From NCBI RefSeq assembly GCF_022965805.1, contig NW_027330916.1:36001-100000 (forward strand): DNA of 64,000 nt, written 5' to 3'. Source of the DNA: Primulina eburnea (lineage: Eukaryota; Streptophyta; Magnoliopsida; Lamiales; Gesneriaceae). The notes beneath the pieces were generated by a model. That model was not told the origin of the DNA. It worked only from the letters and a program-made list of their open reading frames with translations, and searched no databases. The position numbers and the translations under genes were made by a program. How positions within the stretch are numbered: the first letter of the stretch is position 1; each line of letters begins with the position of its first letter. Below, piece by piece: positions 11,047-23,197 of this stretch.

Positions 11047-14037
11047 TGTAGAACCCGTAACTTAGACTACGTATAAGCCATGCATAATTCTAGTATTTTA
11101 AATTAAAATGATTTTTTTTCCTTAAGTTAATTATTTAATGCAGTAGTTGATTTTTATCATTTCAGTTAATTCAATGAGGCCGGACTGGAATTGGAGTTTA
11201 GAGATAAAATTTAAGATTCAGAAAATATTTCCAAGATTTAATTTAGCTAGCAAGTAAGTTAATTTAAGTTAAAAAGGAGGTTGAGGAATTATTTTAATTA
11301 CTTGAGGTGAGTAGGAAATAAATTCATTTGATTTCAATTAATTAAGGGATTAGTTCACTAAACTAATTAAAAGATTAGTGAGGCTTTTAAGGGTTATTAA
11401 TTTACTAGATAATCAACAATTCCCCTCCATTTATTAGTTAATTTTTGGTCACTCCTTAGTAGAATAGACAATTATTTTGCCAACTCACCCTTTTTATCTT
11501 TCTTTGTATTTAATGGAGTAGGATAATCCTTCAATTTTTTTTTCCAGCACAATTTAATTAGCATTATCCTATCCTAGTCTAGTATCATGAAGAATAATCG
11601 GCCACCTCACCCCATCCAATCCCTTCAACAAATCATTTGATAGCAACAATTATACAAAATTCAAATAAAGGTAGACTTGGTCACCCTTTTTTATCCCTTT
11701 ATTATTGGATCTCCCCTCACTATCTTAACAACCTTAATCCCTCTCCCACACCACCGAATTCAGTAGCATTTCAGTAGGGTTAACCAAGAAAAAAATCGAG
11801 GGAATTAGTGAGAAAATTCGAGAGCAAGAAGGTAGAAAAGAAAGCGCTTCACTCCTCCGCCCCGGATCGTCTCGCTCTTTCGTTTTTCTTTCAAACGAAA
11901 ATCAAGGCATGTTTATAATCTTTCTTGCTCTTCAGTCAAGTCCTAATATTATTTTTAAACATCACTTGTACATGATTTTATACAAGAAAACCGAAATATA
12001 CATCAAGCCTTTTTGAAATGCATGTGCAGATTTTTTTTCGACTATCATGGCAGCTTCGCGGTTTTCTCAAGTTTTGTGGTTTCAGGTGGATGGTTAGATT
12101 CCAGGCTCACTAGGCTACATCTAGACACATACTAGGGTCTGTCAAGACTGTGATGGTCCATTCAAACAAGCCCTATGCATGACAGAAATCGAAAATAACA
12201 GCAGCTTCTCTTCCTTGCCATTTATGTTTCGAAATTCTGTGTGTGCTGTCAAAGGAGAAAGGATCTGATCTTGGCTGCCCCAAGGGCCTATAGCCATGGT
12301 TAGATCACTTCCCTAGCATGTCTAAGACGTGACTAAGTCGCCCTTTTGGTGGCTTGGTCCATGGTGCGTAGGTTTTTAAATCAAAAGCAAGAACAGCCCC
12401 CTCCCCTTCTTGGTCCTTCGGTTTTTACAGCACTTGTGCTTCGGGTTTTGTGGAATGGTATGGATCTTGGTTGGCCTATGGCCCTCAGCCACGGTTCATA
12501 CCCTACCACTGGATGTCTAAATCGTTCCATGGTGAATGAAATGGCCACTGGAACGACACAAGACAACAAACGAAGCGGAACCCCCCAAGCGCGCAGATTT
12601 CGTTCTCGGCTAGGGGTGGGGTCGTGTTTCTGGTTTGGTTCGGATTGTGACTGGCCTAGGGCCCTTAGCCATGGTTTGAATTATTCCTTGGGATGTTGGT
12701 AAGAGGTTTTGGTCGGTGTTTCAAGCCCCAATGGCCATTAGCCTCGCAAACGACGCAAGCAAACCAAGCACAGTTGCTGTATTTTTGGAGTCGGTTCGGT
12801 GGCTCGTTCGAGTTCTAGATTGGCTTTAGCCTATGGCCTTAGACTGGAAAGTGCCTCATTGAGTTGGGAAGGTCATGTTTTTGACCGTTTGTCATTCGGA
12901 TCATTTTTGAGGTCGTACGAGAAATTACGATGCGATGTGCCAAATTGACTCTCGAAAGAGCGTTTCATGTTTTGCCTCCATTCACCTAGATTTCGGCCCT
13001 CATCATTTTTGGAGCATTATTTTATCATTTTAGGCATATTTTAATCATGACTACATGATGGTTCAGTGTTGGTTCGGGTTGGTTCGGAGTCATGATTAAA
13101 TACGAAGTCGGTTTGCGTAATTGTCACAGTTTTGAAGGTTATTGCATAGTTTGGTCAAGTAAATCTATTGCATACTTTTCATGACATATTTTGGTTGCAG
13201 CGAGCCTGGGAGCGATCCAATCCAATCAGTAAAATGGGTACAGGATATTTCATTCAGTTATTTAATTATATTACGTGCAAAAATACAAATTTTTAGATTT
13301 ATGCGATATTGTTTGTGGTCACTTTACTATCATGCTCAAGTCCGGTCCCCAGTATCGGCCCGGTCACCAGTTACCGATCAGTTCAGTTGTTTCACCCAGT
13401 ACTGTGGCAGTAGTCTGATCAGACGTAAATTCGATCCCCAGTATCGGTCCGGTCCCCAGTATCGGTCAGCTCAGTTCAGTTCAGGGACCACATGCGTAGA
13501 TCATAATCTCACCAGAAAATTATTACAAGCTATTTCAGTACAGGGATCTCGGGATCAAACAGTTTCACTATGATTTTCAGTTCAGCTATGCACGTATTAT
13601 AATTAATCTTGACACGACAGTTTTTACGATATGCATCATGACATGATATTTTTACTCCCATGCAAAACTTTATTATTTATTTACTCGTTATTTTCGATAT
13701 ATGCATGTTGAGTCTTTAGACTCACTAGAATTGATTGTTGTAGGTACGGATGATGTCGGGATCGATGGCGGGGACCAGTTAGCTAGCTTGGGTCGGCAGT
13801 AGAGGCACCCGAGGACCTCAGTTTCAGCACTTGCCATTTTATTTTTGATGCTCAAATATTTTATCAGTTGTTGAATACTTTAACTTGTTATTTTGGCAAG
13901 TAATAATTTCTTCCGCTGCTATTTTGAACGTTAAACATTTTATCAGTTTTTGGTATGAATGAGGCACTCCATTTATTTTAAAATAAAAATTTTAAATTTC
14001 CCGTAAATTTTCAAGGAAGGATTTTGAGGCCCTTATA
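11047..14037 (+). repeat. E3 5' LTR (2991 bp)
   Basis: Paired with 26813-29817. It contains diverged internal repeats (12270-12860), CCAGTACTGTGG at 13396-13407, several CCCCAGTATCGG-type short repeats at 13340-13480, and the hairpin TGAGTC-TTTA-GACTCA at 13709-13724. A 118-codon frame at 12346 is not kept as the same protein in the other LTR, so I do not call it a gene. Confidence 0.92.
12270..12860 (+). repeat. Degenerate ~170-190-bp tandem repeats in the E3 LTR
   Basis: The phrase GGCCTAnGGCCCTnAGCCAnGGTT recurs near 12285, 12471 and 12652 and in a weaker form near 12825. It is followed each time by related text such as GGATGT, with a period of roughly 170-190 bp. The 3' LTR has the same pattern around 28045-28620. 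Confidence 0.65.
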
Positions 14038-14039
14038 GA

Positions 14040-14051
14040 TGGTATCAGAGC
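14040..14051 (+). promoter_or_regulatory. E3 primer binding site (tRNA-iMet)
   Basis: A perfect TGGTATCAGAGC, two bases after the LTR end at 14037. Confidence 0.92.
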
Positions 14052-14116
14052 GGTGGTTCTGTAAAGGGTGCACTACTACTGACCGCGAGAAGCTCATGAA
14101 GTCACGTCTTTGGTCT

Positions 14117-14279
14117 GTAAGTTTACATTTGCGCATTTTATTTGAAGCATGAATTATTTTTTTTTACAGCATGATTTCATGAGATATTTTACGCCCAGAT
14201 TTTTATTTGCTCAGTATTTAAATTTAAATAAATTATGGAATTATGCATGTTAGTTACGTATGGGTTATGTATGGAACAG
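14117..14279 (+). other. Putative leader intron of E3
   Basis: A strong donor-like GTAAGTTTACATT follows the leader, and an AACAG acceptor-like site lies one base before the gag ATG (14281). The E1 leader has the matching GTAAGTTTTACATGC and shares GCATGTTrGTTACG near the intron's 3' end. Splicing is inferred from sequence only. Confidence 0.45.
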
Positions 14280-14280
14280 T

Positions 14281-14777
14281 ATGCCCCCTAGACGCATTCT
14301 CGAGCGTAATAGAGACGAGGAGCCTCGCCAAGAGGACAGGGAGGAGCAGAGGCAGGAGAGAGACCTACCACCTCCACCACCGTCTCCACCGGACATGAAT
14401 GCCCAGATGCTGGCTGGGATGACTCAGTTCTTCGCACAGTTTGCGGGGAACAATGCTGTGGTGCCCAAGCCGACAGGACCCGATGCTGTTTACGAGAGAT
14501 TCATGAAGATGCGTCCAAAAGAGTTTTCAGGGACGTCGGACCCCATGATTGCCGGGGGCTGGATCAAGTCCCTCGAGGTTATCTTTGATTTCATGGAGCT
14601 TGGCGATGCGGATCGAGTTCGTTGTGCCTCTTATCTTTTCGGAGGAGAAGCCCGCTTATGGTGGGAAGGAGCTTCAGTAGCCCTTGACTTGGCTACCCTG
14701 ACTTGGGCACGTTTCACGGAGGTTTTCTACTCCAAATATTTTACAGAGGAGGTGCGTAACAGGTTGACCACTGAGTT
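14281..14777 (+). pseudogene. gag: E3 Gag, N-terminal part (interrupted by E4)
   Basis: Starts MPPRRILER, the usual chromovirus Gag start. An acidic, Pro-rich stretch follows, then the capsid region (DAVYERFMKMRPKEFSG; ARLWWEGASVALDL). The frame is open to the E4 insertion point and continues exactly in frame at 22614 (codon TT + C). An upstream in-frame ATG at 14260 would lie in the putative leader intron, so I chose 14281. Confidence 0.85.
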
Positions 14778-16394
14778 TGTAATAGCCGAGCCCGGTGTAC
14801 GGTACGGTTTAAGCTTTATTGTGTTAATTGGGTTTATGATTAGATGATTATAGTTGTGTTTTGGGCTATAGTATTATTGGTTATTATTTATTTGAGGTGT
14901 TAGTTGGTGTTGATTGTTCGTTTCAGCGTTTCGAATCGATTTTTAGTTGTTTTGTTACTGTTCATTGCCGTGAGTAGAGTGCACCCGCGCTCTTAGATGA
15001 GTGCCCCCGCGGTGTACTATTCATGATTTTGGTTTTGGAGGGCCGTGGCATCACCGCACCCGCGGCAGTGCAAGGACCGCACCCGCGGTGTGCACCGCAC
15101 CCGCGGTAATTGTAGCACCGCACCCGCGGTGATCGTGCATGAGAATTATTTTGGTATGCCGTGAGCATGGCGCACCCGCGGTGCTTGTGTTGGCGCACCC
15201 GCGGTGTAAGTATGGGCGAGTTATTTAGTACCTTTTTGATTGAGTTGACTTCATTCCATACCTTATCCTATCTACTTTTCGAGATTTTCTCTCAAATACC
15301 AAGGGTTTTCATCCATTTCTTTTGCTTCCTATCTTTGATTCTTGGCTTTGTTTGGATTTCCGACTTGAGATCAACGTTCTCCATGGTATAAGGAAGCTTA
15401 GGTAAGTTTTTGGTGCGATTCTAACGAGGTTTTGAGTTAAGGGTTATTTTGGATTTGATGTTTGAGTTGTTTAATGGATTATTTGGCTTGTACTTGTGGA
15501 TCTAGAGTTGATATTGGTGTTATTTATGGATTATTGTTGTAGGTGGTGTACCAAGAGCTTATTTGAGGTGTTCTATTGGTAGTAAGTGGAATTTCATCCT
15601 TTTTGCTCACATGATATTATATGTATTGTGTTTTAAAGGTTTCAAAGTGTTATTCCCTTCCATTGATCCATTGCTATGTATTCATTTCATTGATTATCTA
15701 TTGGAGGCATTGTATGTCTCACCATTGTTATAAAGGGAATACAAGAAATATTATGAGATTGCGAAACGACGGCCTTAAATGCTATTGAGAATTCAAATGT
15801 TTTATTGGATTGATTTATCATAGCCATGGCATTGCATGCAATTAGATGATCATCGACCATAGGCTTTTATCCCCTCACAGTTATCGATTTATATCGATGG
15901 GATATTGGCAACCACAGTTACAGATACTATTGATATCAATCCAACCATAGAAAAGAGAATACCATCGTATTGCTATCTATTGCTATGCTATTGCTACAGT
16001 TATTGCTACAGTATTCATGTTTCAGAGTCGATGGTATTTATGATTTAAAAGCCATGTTTTACAGAGTATACTATGTATCATTGCTATGTAAGAGTTCCAC
16101 TTGCTGAGATTTATTCTCATTTCAGTTATTTTCATGTGATGCAGATAAGAACGACGGACCGGGACGTTGACTGTGGATGGGGGTCATATGCATACGAAGA
16201 TTGGAAGGATGATTATTTTGTATCATTTTGTAGCATGATCACACTAATGATATTTTGTATTTTGTTATGTCATTGGAATGATCATGTTGTTATTTTGTAA
16301 GCACTTTTATGAAATGTATTTTGAAACTCCTTCCATTTGAAAGAAAATATTAAATTCCGCTGTATTTTTAATTGTATCGGGTCAGGGTGTCACA
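14778..16394 (+). repeat. E4 5' LTR (1617 bp)
   Basis: Starts TGTAATAGCC and ends GTGTCACA. It holds the GC-rich motif array (14986-15207). Its small reading frames, identical in the other LTR, reflect LTR identity and not coding. Confidence 0.95.
14986..15207 (+). repeat. CACCGC-ACCC-GCGGTG motif array in E4 5' LTR
   Basis: Eight copies of a motif near CACCGCACCCGCGGTG, separated by 8-45 bp of unrelated sequence. The motif is an imperfect palindrome with 6-bp arms and a SacII-like CCGCGG. The first two copies are degenerate. The same core in the same LTR orientation appears in E6 and E8, which are different families. Confidence 0.92.
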
Positions 16395-16399
16395 TTTAG

Positions 16400-16411
16400 T
16401 GGTATCAGAGC
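16400..16411 (+). promoter_or_regulatory. E4 primer binding site (tRNA-iMet)
   Basis: A perfect TGGTATCAGAGC, five bases beyond the LTR end. Confidence 0.93.
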
Positions 16412-16462
16412 ACCGGTTCTTCGGACCAATGCATATGACTTCGTCTACTTTCAACTGTCCGG

Positions 16463-16523
16463 GTATGTTTTCTTGCATCTATTCATTGTTATTTATTGAT
16501 TGGTGTCTTGTGAGCAATTGTAG
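16463..16523 (+). other. Possible short leader intron of E4
   Basis: GTATGTTTTC near the start and CAATTGTAG just before the gag ATG give a 61-bp donor/acceptor pair in the same place as the leader introns suggested in E1 and E3. The length is at the lower limit for plant introns, so this is tentative. Confidence 0.3.
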
Positions 16524-16526
16524 AGT

Positions 16527-19500
16527 ATGCCTCCTAAGCGTAAGGCGGCAGAGGGTGAGGATAGTTCTTCCTCGAGAGTTGTCGACGAGTTCGGCAAGTT
16601 GCTTAAGGAGCAGGCCAAGGTGCATAGCGATCAGATTCAGCAGTTGCTCCGATTGCAAGGAGCAGGTCAGGGTCGAGGCCAAGTGAGAGGTCAAGTTGCT
16701 CAGGCCGTTGGCACTGATGCCGTCTTTTCTGCTTTCAAGAGAATGGATCCACCGGAATTCGCAGGTAGCACCGATCCTCTAGTTGCTGTCGAGTGGGTCA
16801 AGGCGCTTGAAGCTATCTTCGATCATCTCCAGTCCGAGGATAAAGACAGGATTAGCTGTGCAGTGTTCTTGCTGGTTAAAGCTGCACGTATCTGGTGGAA
16901 TGCTACGAAAGTTGGAGTAGATGTTGCGACACTGAAGTGGTCAGAGTTCACAGATTTGTTCTATGACAAGTATTTCCCCGACGCACTTCGAGCGAAGAAG
17001 GTTACGGAGTTCTTGGAGCTTCGACAGGGGAGCTTGGATGTTGGCCAGTATATTTTGAAGTTCGAGGAGGGTTGTCTTTTTGCTCCGTATGTTGCATCCA
17101 ATGACAAAGACAAAGGCGCTCATTTCATTCGAGGCCTTAGAGCTGAGATTCGTCGTGACATCAACATGTCCAAGGCTGTTACTTTCAAGGAGATTGTGTC
17201 CAAAGCTTTGTTGGCCGAGCAGGATGAGAAGGACATTGCCCGGGAGAGGCAAGAGAGACACCAGGCCATTGCTCAGAGAGGCCAGGGTTCTAATCAGAGG
17301 GGCAGGGATCGTTTCAAGGGCAAGGGCAAGATGGAGTCGAGTCCTAGACCTCCGCCAGTTCCAGTTCCATTTGATCCTGAGAAGCCGCAGTGTCCAAAGT
17401 GTGGTAAGCATCATCGAGGAGAGTGCAGATTGGGCACTCATACTTGTTTTCGTTGTGGCGCGGCAGGCCACGTTGCCAGGAATTGCCCGAGGGGAGATAG
17501 CCAAGGGAAGGTGCAGGGTCGTATCTTTTCCATGACGAAGGAAGGTATTAATCGTGAATCTTCATTGATCCTTAGTACTATTTTGATTTCAGGCAGAGTA
17601 GCTACTACTTTGATTGATACTGGTGCTACTCATTCTTTTATGTCGGAATTATTTTTGAGATCTTTGGGTATAGTTCCTTCTATTCTTCCCCTTCATCTTA
17701 ATGTTGTTTTGCCTTCGGGGGACGTGTTGTGCCCGACATCGATTGTCTTTGCGTGCCCTGTTCGTATTGAGGAGCGAGTTGTCTTCGCTGATTTGATTGT
17801 TATCCCTATGGTTGCTTTCGACGTTATTCTTGGCATGGATTGGCTTTCGACTTACCGTGCAGTTATCGATTGTGTTGCTAAGAAGGTGACTTTTGCAGAT
17901 GATGGCCAGGGAGGAGCGCTCGCCAGTGCAGGTACTTCGCTGGTCCTTCCTTTTATTTCTTGTCTTGAGGCTGAGAGATTGTTGTGTAGAGGTTGCGATG
18001 GATTTCTTGCTTCTATTGTGGATGTTGATAGATTGATTAAGTTGAATGTAGATGATATTGATGTGGTGAGGGAGTTTGCTGATGTGTTTGAGGATGATGT
18101 TCCGGGTTTGCCGCCGGATAGGGATGTTGAGTTTGTGATCGATTTAGCTCCAGGTACGGTTCCTATCTCTAAGGCTCCGTACAGGATGGCCCCTACCGAG
18201 ATGAAGGAGTTGAAGACTCAGTTGCAGGATCTTTTAGACAAAGGCTTTATTCGTCCGAGTTCTTCGCCTTGGGGAGCTCCGGTTCTGTTTGTCAAGAAGA
18301 AGGATGGTTCCTTGCGGCTGTGTATCGACTACAGGGAGCTCAACAAAGTGACTGTCAAGAACAAGTATCCGTTGCCTCGGATAGATGATTTGTTTGATCA
18401 GCTCCATGGTGCCACTGTGTTCTCGAAGATTGATCTTCGGTCTGGCTACTATCAGTTGAAGGTTAGGGAGTCTGATATCCCTAAGACAGCTTTCCGGACC
18501 AGGTATGGTCACTATGAGTTTCTTGTGATGTCTTTTGGTTTGACCAATGCCCCTTCAGTCTTCATGGACCTGATGAACCGTGTGTTCAAGCCTTATCTGG
18601 ATAGCTTCGTCATTGTCTTCATTGACGATATCTTGATCTATTCCAAGACCAGAGAGCTTCATGCCGAGCATCTCAGAGTTGTTCTTCAGTTGTTGCGAGA
18701 GAAGAGATTGTTTGCCAAGCTGAAGAAGTGTGAGTTTTGGCTGGATCAGATTTCTTTTCTAGGCCATGTTGTTTCGAGAGATGGCATTGCTGTTGATCCA
18801 TTGAAGATAGAGGCGATTCAGAGTTGGCCTATTCCTACCACTGTTTCAGAGGTTCGCAGTTTCCTTGGTTTGGCAGGTTACTATCGTCGTTTCATTTCAG
18901 GTTTCTCTAAGATTGCCCTGCCATTGTCCAATCTGACGAGGAAGACTGTGAAGTTCGAGTGGTCTATTGATTGCCAGAGTGCATTTCAGGAGTTGAAGGA
19001 CAGATTGACGACAGCTCCTGTTCTTTCTTTGCCCAGTGGTTCAGAGGACTTTGTTGTCTATACCGATGCGTCGAAGAGAGGCCTTGGTGCAGTGTTGATG
19101 CAGAGAGGTAAGGTCATTGCCTATGCGTCTCGTCAGTTGAAAGATTATGAGAAGAATTATCCGACGCATGATTTGGAGCTCGCAGCTGTGGTTTTCGCCC
19201 TGAAGATTTGGAGACATTATCTGTATGGCGAAAAGTGTGAGATCTTTACAGACCACAAGAGTTTGAAGTATTTGTTCTCGCAGAAAGAGCTCAACATGAG
19301 GCAGAGGAGGTGGTTAGAGCTGGTCAAGGATTATGATGTGACCATCAGCTATCACCCAGGGAAGGCGAATGTGGTGGCTGATGCTTTGAGCCGCAAATCG
19401 AGTGCTTCTTTGAGTTCTTTGATTCAGAGACCATTGTTGATGGATTTGCAGAGAGAGGAGATTGATCTAGTGATTCCAGGTACCATTGCTCGCTTTTCAG

Positions 19501-20951
19501 CGTTGGTCATTCGATCTACTTTGACGGACAGGATCCGTAGAGAGCAGTCGACTGATGTTCAGTTGACAGAGTTGAGAGCTAGAGCTGAGGCTAGAGGGAA
19601 TTCAGAGTTTAGTCTGAATGGTGATGGTTTGGTGACTTTCAGAGGCCGTATTTGTGTTCCTTCTGGCGACGATATTCGTAGAGACGTCTTGACAGAGGCT
19701 CATACCGCACCTTATTCGATTCATCCAGGCAGTACGAAGATGTATCAGGATCTTCGTCGACTTTACTGGTGGCCAGGTATGAAGAAAGATATTGCTTTGT
19801 TCATTTCTCAGTGCCTTACTTGTCAGCAGGTTAAGATTGAGCATCAGAGACCTGCTGGGACATTGCTATCTTTGCCGATTCCTCAGTGGAAGTGGGAGCA
19901 CATCACCATGGATTTCGTGACTGGTCTGCCCAGAGTTCAGAGGGGTTATAATTCCATTTGGGTCATTGTTGATAGATTGACCAAGTCGGCTCATTTTCTC
20001 CCAGTCAAGACGACGTATTCGATGTCTCAGTATGCCGAGGACTACATTGCCGAGATTGTTAGACTTCATGGTGTGCCCGTGTCGATTGTGTCTGATCGTG
20101 ACCCTAGATTTACCTCCGAGTTTTGGAAGAGTCTTCACAGAGCTTTGGGTTCTCGATTAGCTTTCAGTACAGCTTATCATCCTCAGAGCGACGGTCAGTC
20201 AGAGAGAGTCATTCAGATTCTGGAGGATATGCTCAGAGCTTGTACTATTGACTATTCTGGTAGTTGGGATTCTAAGCTGCCACTTGTGGAGTTCACGTAC
20301 AACAATAGCTACCAGGCGACGATTGGCATGGCACCGTATGAGGCACTTTATGGCAGGAAGTGCAGATCCCCTTTGTTTTGGGATGAGGTTGGAGAGAGGA
20401 AGATGTTGGGTCCCGAGTTGGTCCAGCAGACTGCCGATGTTGTTGCAGTTATCAGAGAGAGGATGAAGACTGCTCAGTCGAGGCAGAAGAGTTATGCAGA
20501 TGTTCGTCGCAGACCTTTGAAGTTCGAGGTTGGCGATCATGTTTTTCTGAAGATAGCACCTCTCAAGGGTGTGATGAGATTTGGCAAGAAGGGCAAGTTG
20601 AGTCCTAGATTCATTGGTCCATTTGAGATATTGGACAGAGTTGGTGACCGAGCCTACAGATTAGCCCTACCGCCCGATCTTGACAGAGTCCATAATGTGT
20701 TTCATGTATCGATGCTCAGGAAGTATATTGCAGATCCTTCCCATGTTCTTCGCCACGAGCCATTGGACTTGACGCCGAATTTGACTTACCAAGAGATTCC
20801 GGTCCAGATTTTGGATCGCACTGTTAGAGTATTGAGGAACAAAGAGATCGGCATCGTTAAAGTCCTTTGGAGGAACCATTTGATCGAGGAGGCTACGTGG
20901 GAACCAGAGACTGAGATGAGGGAGAGGTATCCTGAGTTGTTCGTGCCGTGA
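16527..20951 (+). CDS. gag-pol: E4 Gag-Pol polyprotein (1474 aa)
   Basis: A single uninterrupted frame from MPPKRK to the TGA at 20949. In order: capsid (about 65-235), basic nucleocapsid with a zinc knuckle [14 protein letters not shown] (about 307-320), aspartic protease with [10 protein letters not shown] (about 360), and reverse transcriptase with the FIDDIL catalytic box (about 698). RNase H follows with [13 protein letters not shown] (about 842). The integrase has an HHCC zinc finger (HPGSTKMY to CLTCQQ, about 1066-1105) and D,D,E residues in [14 protein letters not shown] and the [11 protein letters not shown] region (about 1128-1225). The C-terminus ([18 protein letters not shown]) is chromodomain-like. 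Gag and Pol are fused with no stop, so their ratio would depend on processing. Length and order are normal for the family. Confidence 0.96.
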   Translation: MPPKRKAAEGEDSSSSRVVDEFGKLLKEQAKVHSDQIQQLLRLQGAGQGRGQVRGQVAQAVGTDAVFSAFKRMDPPEFAGSTDPLVAVEWVKALEAIFDHLQSEDKDRISCAVFLLVKAARIWWNATKVGVDVATLKWSEFTDLFYDKYFPDALRAKKVTEFLELRQGSLDVGQYILKFEEGCLFAPYVASNDKDKGAHFIRGLRAEIRRDINMSKAVTFKEIVSKALLAEQDEKDIARERQERHQAIAQRGQGSNQRGRDRFKGKGKMESSPRPPPVPVPFDPEKPQCPKCGKHHRGECRLGTHTCFRCGAAGHVARNCPRGDSQGKVQGRIFSMTKEGINRESSLILSTILISGRVATTLIDTGATHSFMSELFLRSLGIVPSILPLHLNVVLPSGDVLCPTSIVFACPVRIEERVVFADLIVIPMVAFDVILGMDWLSTYRAVIDCVAKKVTFADDGQGGALASAGTSLVLPFISCLEAERLLCRGCDGFLASIVDVDRLIKLNVDDIDVVREFADVFEDDVPGLPPDRDVEFVIDLAPGTVPISKAPYRMAPTEMKELKTQLQDLLDKGFIRPSSSPWGAPVLFVKKKDGSLRLCIDYRELNKVTVKNKYPLPRIDDLFDQLHGATVFSKIDLRSGYYQLKVRESDIPKTAFRTRYGHYEFLVMSFGLTNAPSVFMDLMNRVFKPYLDSFVIVFIDDILIYSKTRELHAEHLRVVLQLLREKRLFAKLKKCEFWLDQISFLGHVVSRDGIAVDPLKIEAIQSWPIPTTVSEVRSFLGLAGYYRRFISGFSKIALPLSNLTRKTVKFEWSIDCQSAFQELKDRLTTAPVLSLPSGSEDFVVYTDASKRGLGAVLMQRGKVIAYASRQLKDYEKNYPTHDLELAAVVFALKIWRHYLYGEKCEIFTDHKSLKYLFSQKELNMRQRRWLELVKDYDVTISYHPGKANVVADALSRKSSASLSSLIQRPLLMDLQREEIDLVIPGTIARFSALVIRSTLTDRIRREQSTDVQLTELRARAEARGNSEFSLNGDGLVTFRGRICVPSGDDIRRDVLTEAHTAPYSIHPGSTKMYQDLRRLYWWPGMKKDIALFISQCLTCQQVKIEHQRPAGTLLSLPIPQWKWEHITMDFVTGLPRVQRGYNSIWVIVDRLTKSAHFLPVKTTYSMSQYAEDYIAEIVRLHGVPVSIVSDRDPRFTSEFWKSLHRALGSRLAFSTAYHPQSDGQSERVIQILEDMLRACTIDYSGSWDSKLPLVEFTYNNSYQATIGMAPYEALYGRKCRSPLFWDEVGERKMLGPELVQQTADVVAVIRERMKTAQSRQKSYADVRRRPLKFEVGDHVFLKIAPLKGVMRFGKKGKLSPRFIGPFEILDRVGDRAYRLALPPDLDRVHNVFHVSMLRKYIADPSHVLRHEPLDLTPNLTYQEIPVQILDRTVRVLRNKEIGIVKVLWRNHLIEEATWEPETEMRERYPELFVP

Positions 20952-20958
20952 CGTCAAT

Positions 20959-20991
20959 TTCGAGGACGAAATTCCTCTAAGGAGGGGAGAT
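20959..20991 (+). promoter_or_regulatory. E4 TTCGAGGACGAA block and polypurine tract
   Basis: TTCGAGGACGAA at 20959-20970, seven bases after the stop codon, is followed by the purine run AAGGAGGGGAGA (20979-20990) abutting the 3' LTR. Confidence 0.88.
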
Positions 20992-22608
20992 TGTAATAGC
21001 CGAGCCCGGTGTACGGTACGGTTTAAGCTTTATTGTGTTAATTGGGTTTATGATTAGATGATTATAGTTGTGTTTTGGGCTATAGTATTATTGGTTATTA
21101 TTTATTTGAGGTGTTAGTTGGTGTTGATTGTTCGTTTCAGCGTTTCGAATCGATTTTTAGTTGTTTTGTTACTGTTCATTGCCGTGAGTAGAGTGCACCC
21201 GCGCTCTTAGATGAGTGCCCCCGCGGTGTACTATTCATGATTTTGGTTTTGGAGGGCCGTGGCATCACCGCACCCGCGGCAGTGCAAGGACCGCACCCGC
21301 GGTGTGCACCGCACCCGCGGTAATTGTAGCACCGCACCCGCGGTGATCGTGCATGAGAATTATTTTGGTATGCCGTGAGCATGGCGCACCCGCGGTGCTT
21401 GTGTTGGCGCACCCGCGGTGTAAGTATGGGCGAGTTATTTAGTACCTTTTTGATTGAGTTGACTTCATTCCATACCTTATCCTATCTACTTTTCGAGATT
21501 TTCTCTCAAATACCAAGGGTTTTCATCCATTTCTTTTGCTTCCTATCTTTGATTCTTGGCTTTGTTTGGATTTCCGACTTGAGATCAACGTTCTCCATGG
21601 TATAAGGAAGCTTAGGTAAGTTTTTGGTGCGATTCTAACGAGGTTTTGAGTTAAGGGTTATTTTGGATTTGATGTTTGAGTTGTTTAATGGATTATTTGG
21701 CTTGTACTTGTGGATCTAGAGTTGATATTGGTGTTATTTATGGATTATTGTTGTAGGTGGTGTACCAAGAGCTTATTTGAGGTGTTCTATTGGTAGTAAG
21801 TGGAATTTCATCCTTTTTGCTCACATGATATTATATGTATTGTGTTTTAAAGGTTTCAAAGTGTTATTCCCTTCCATTGATCCATTGCTATGTATTCATT
21901 TCATTGATTATCTATTGGAGGCATTGTATGTCTCACCATTGTTATAAAGGGAATACAAGAAATATTATGAGATTGCGAAACGACGGCCTTAAATGCTATT
22001 GAGAATTCAAATGTTTTATTGGATTGATTTATCATAGCCATGGCATTGCATGCAATTAGATGATCATCGACCATAGGCTTTTATCCCCTCACAGTTATCG
22101 ATTTATATCGATGGGATATTGGCAACCACAGTTACAGATACTATTGATATCAATCCAACCATAGAAAAGAGAATACCATCGTATTGCTATCTATTGCTAT
22201 GCTATTGCTACAGTTATTGCTACAGTATTCATGTTTCAGAGTCGATGGTATTTATGATTTAAAAACCATGTTTTACAGAGTATACTATGTATCATTGCTA
22301 TGTAAGAGTTCCACTTGCTGAGATTTATTCTCATTTCAGTTATTTTCATGTGATGCAGATAAGAACGACGGACCGGGACGTTGACTGTGGATGGGGGTCA
22401 TATGCATACGAAGATTGGAAGGATGATTATTTTGTATCATTTTGTAGCATGATCACACTAATGATATTTTGTATTTTGTTATGTCATTGGAATGATCATG
22501 TTGTTATTTTGTAAGCACTTTTATGAAATGTATTTTGAAACTCCTTCCATTTGAAAGAAAATATTAAATTCCGCTGTATTTTTAATTGTATCGGGTCAGG
22601 GTGTCACA
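20992..22608 (+). repeat. E4 3' LTR (1617 bp)
   Basis: Same length as the 5' LTR, with one difference seen. Its motif array is at 21200-21421. E3's gag resumes after the duplication GAGTT (22609-22613). Confidence 0.95.
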
Positions 22609-22613
22609 GAGTT

Positions 22614-23197
22614 CATGAGCCTGAGACAGGGAGATTCGACTGTTACGGAGTTCGTCCGTAAGTTCGAGAAGGGTTGTCAGTTTGTGCCCCTGATCGCGAA
22701 TGATGCTAAAGCCAAGTTTATGCATTTCTTGGTGGGTCTACGGCCGATCTTGCGCCGTGATGTTAGGGTATCTGACCCTACTTCTTATGAGGTCGCTGTC
22801 TCCAAAGCCTTGGCTGCAGAGCAAGATTAGCGGGACATCGAGAGAGACCGTCAGGGCAAGCGCCTAATCCAGATACCACACCGCCCTTCTCCTCAGCAGC
22901 ATCAGCATCAGCACAAGAGGCCTTTCCACGGGCCGCCCAGAAACAGAGGAGGACCTCAGCAGCAGCAGCAGCATCAGCAGCAGGGACGTGTCTTCCCAAG
23001 GACCTTTGAGCACCCAGTCTGTCCCAAGTTCTCACGCCGTCATCCTGGAGCATGCATGTATGGCTCAGGGAAATGTTTTAAGTGTGGCAGCATAGGCCAC
23101 GTGCTGCGGCAGTGCCTCCAGAAGAATCTGCCTATCCAAGGCAGAGTTTTTGCTCTCCATGCTGCGGAGACGAACCCCGATACCATGTTGATGATAG
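22614..23197 (+). pseudogene. gag: E3 Gag, C-terminal part
   Basis: Continues the frame broken at 14777 (EF|MSLRQGDSTVTEF). It contains the capsid end, a TAG stop at 22828-22830, a Gln/His-rich stretch, a degenerate Cys/His cluster and a zinc knuckle CFKCGSIGHVLRQC. It ends in the linker GRVFALHAAETNPDTMLMI. Apart from the stop the frame is open to the intron at 23198. Confidence 0.85.

Larger units (their letters stand above)
14778..22608 (+). mobile_element. E4: intact, very young Ty3/gypsy chromovirus
   Basis: LTRs 14778-16394 and 20992-22608 are both 1617 bp. By eye they differ at one base (G at 16051, A at 22265). The duplication GAGTT is at 14773-14777 and 22609-22613. PBS, one uninterrupted gag-pol frame and polypurine tract are all present. 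This is the only element in the window that looks able to move by itself. Confidence 0.96.

Noticed and set aside
12346..12702. 118-codon frame in the E3 5' LTR (partner near 28191)
   Set aside because: The two LTR copies do not keep the same protein or start, and the frame crosses degenerate tandem repeats.
15161..15391. 76-codon frame with a hydrophobic stretch, identical at 21375-21605
   Set aside because: Identity follows from the near-identical E4 LTRs; it starts inside the motif array and lies near the presumed leader.
16941..17504. 187-codon antisense frame over E4 gag, and other antisense frames over pol
   Set aside because: Shadows of a strongly coding sense strand; no domain and no support.
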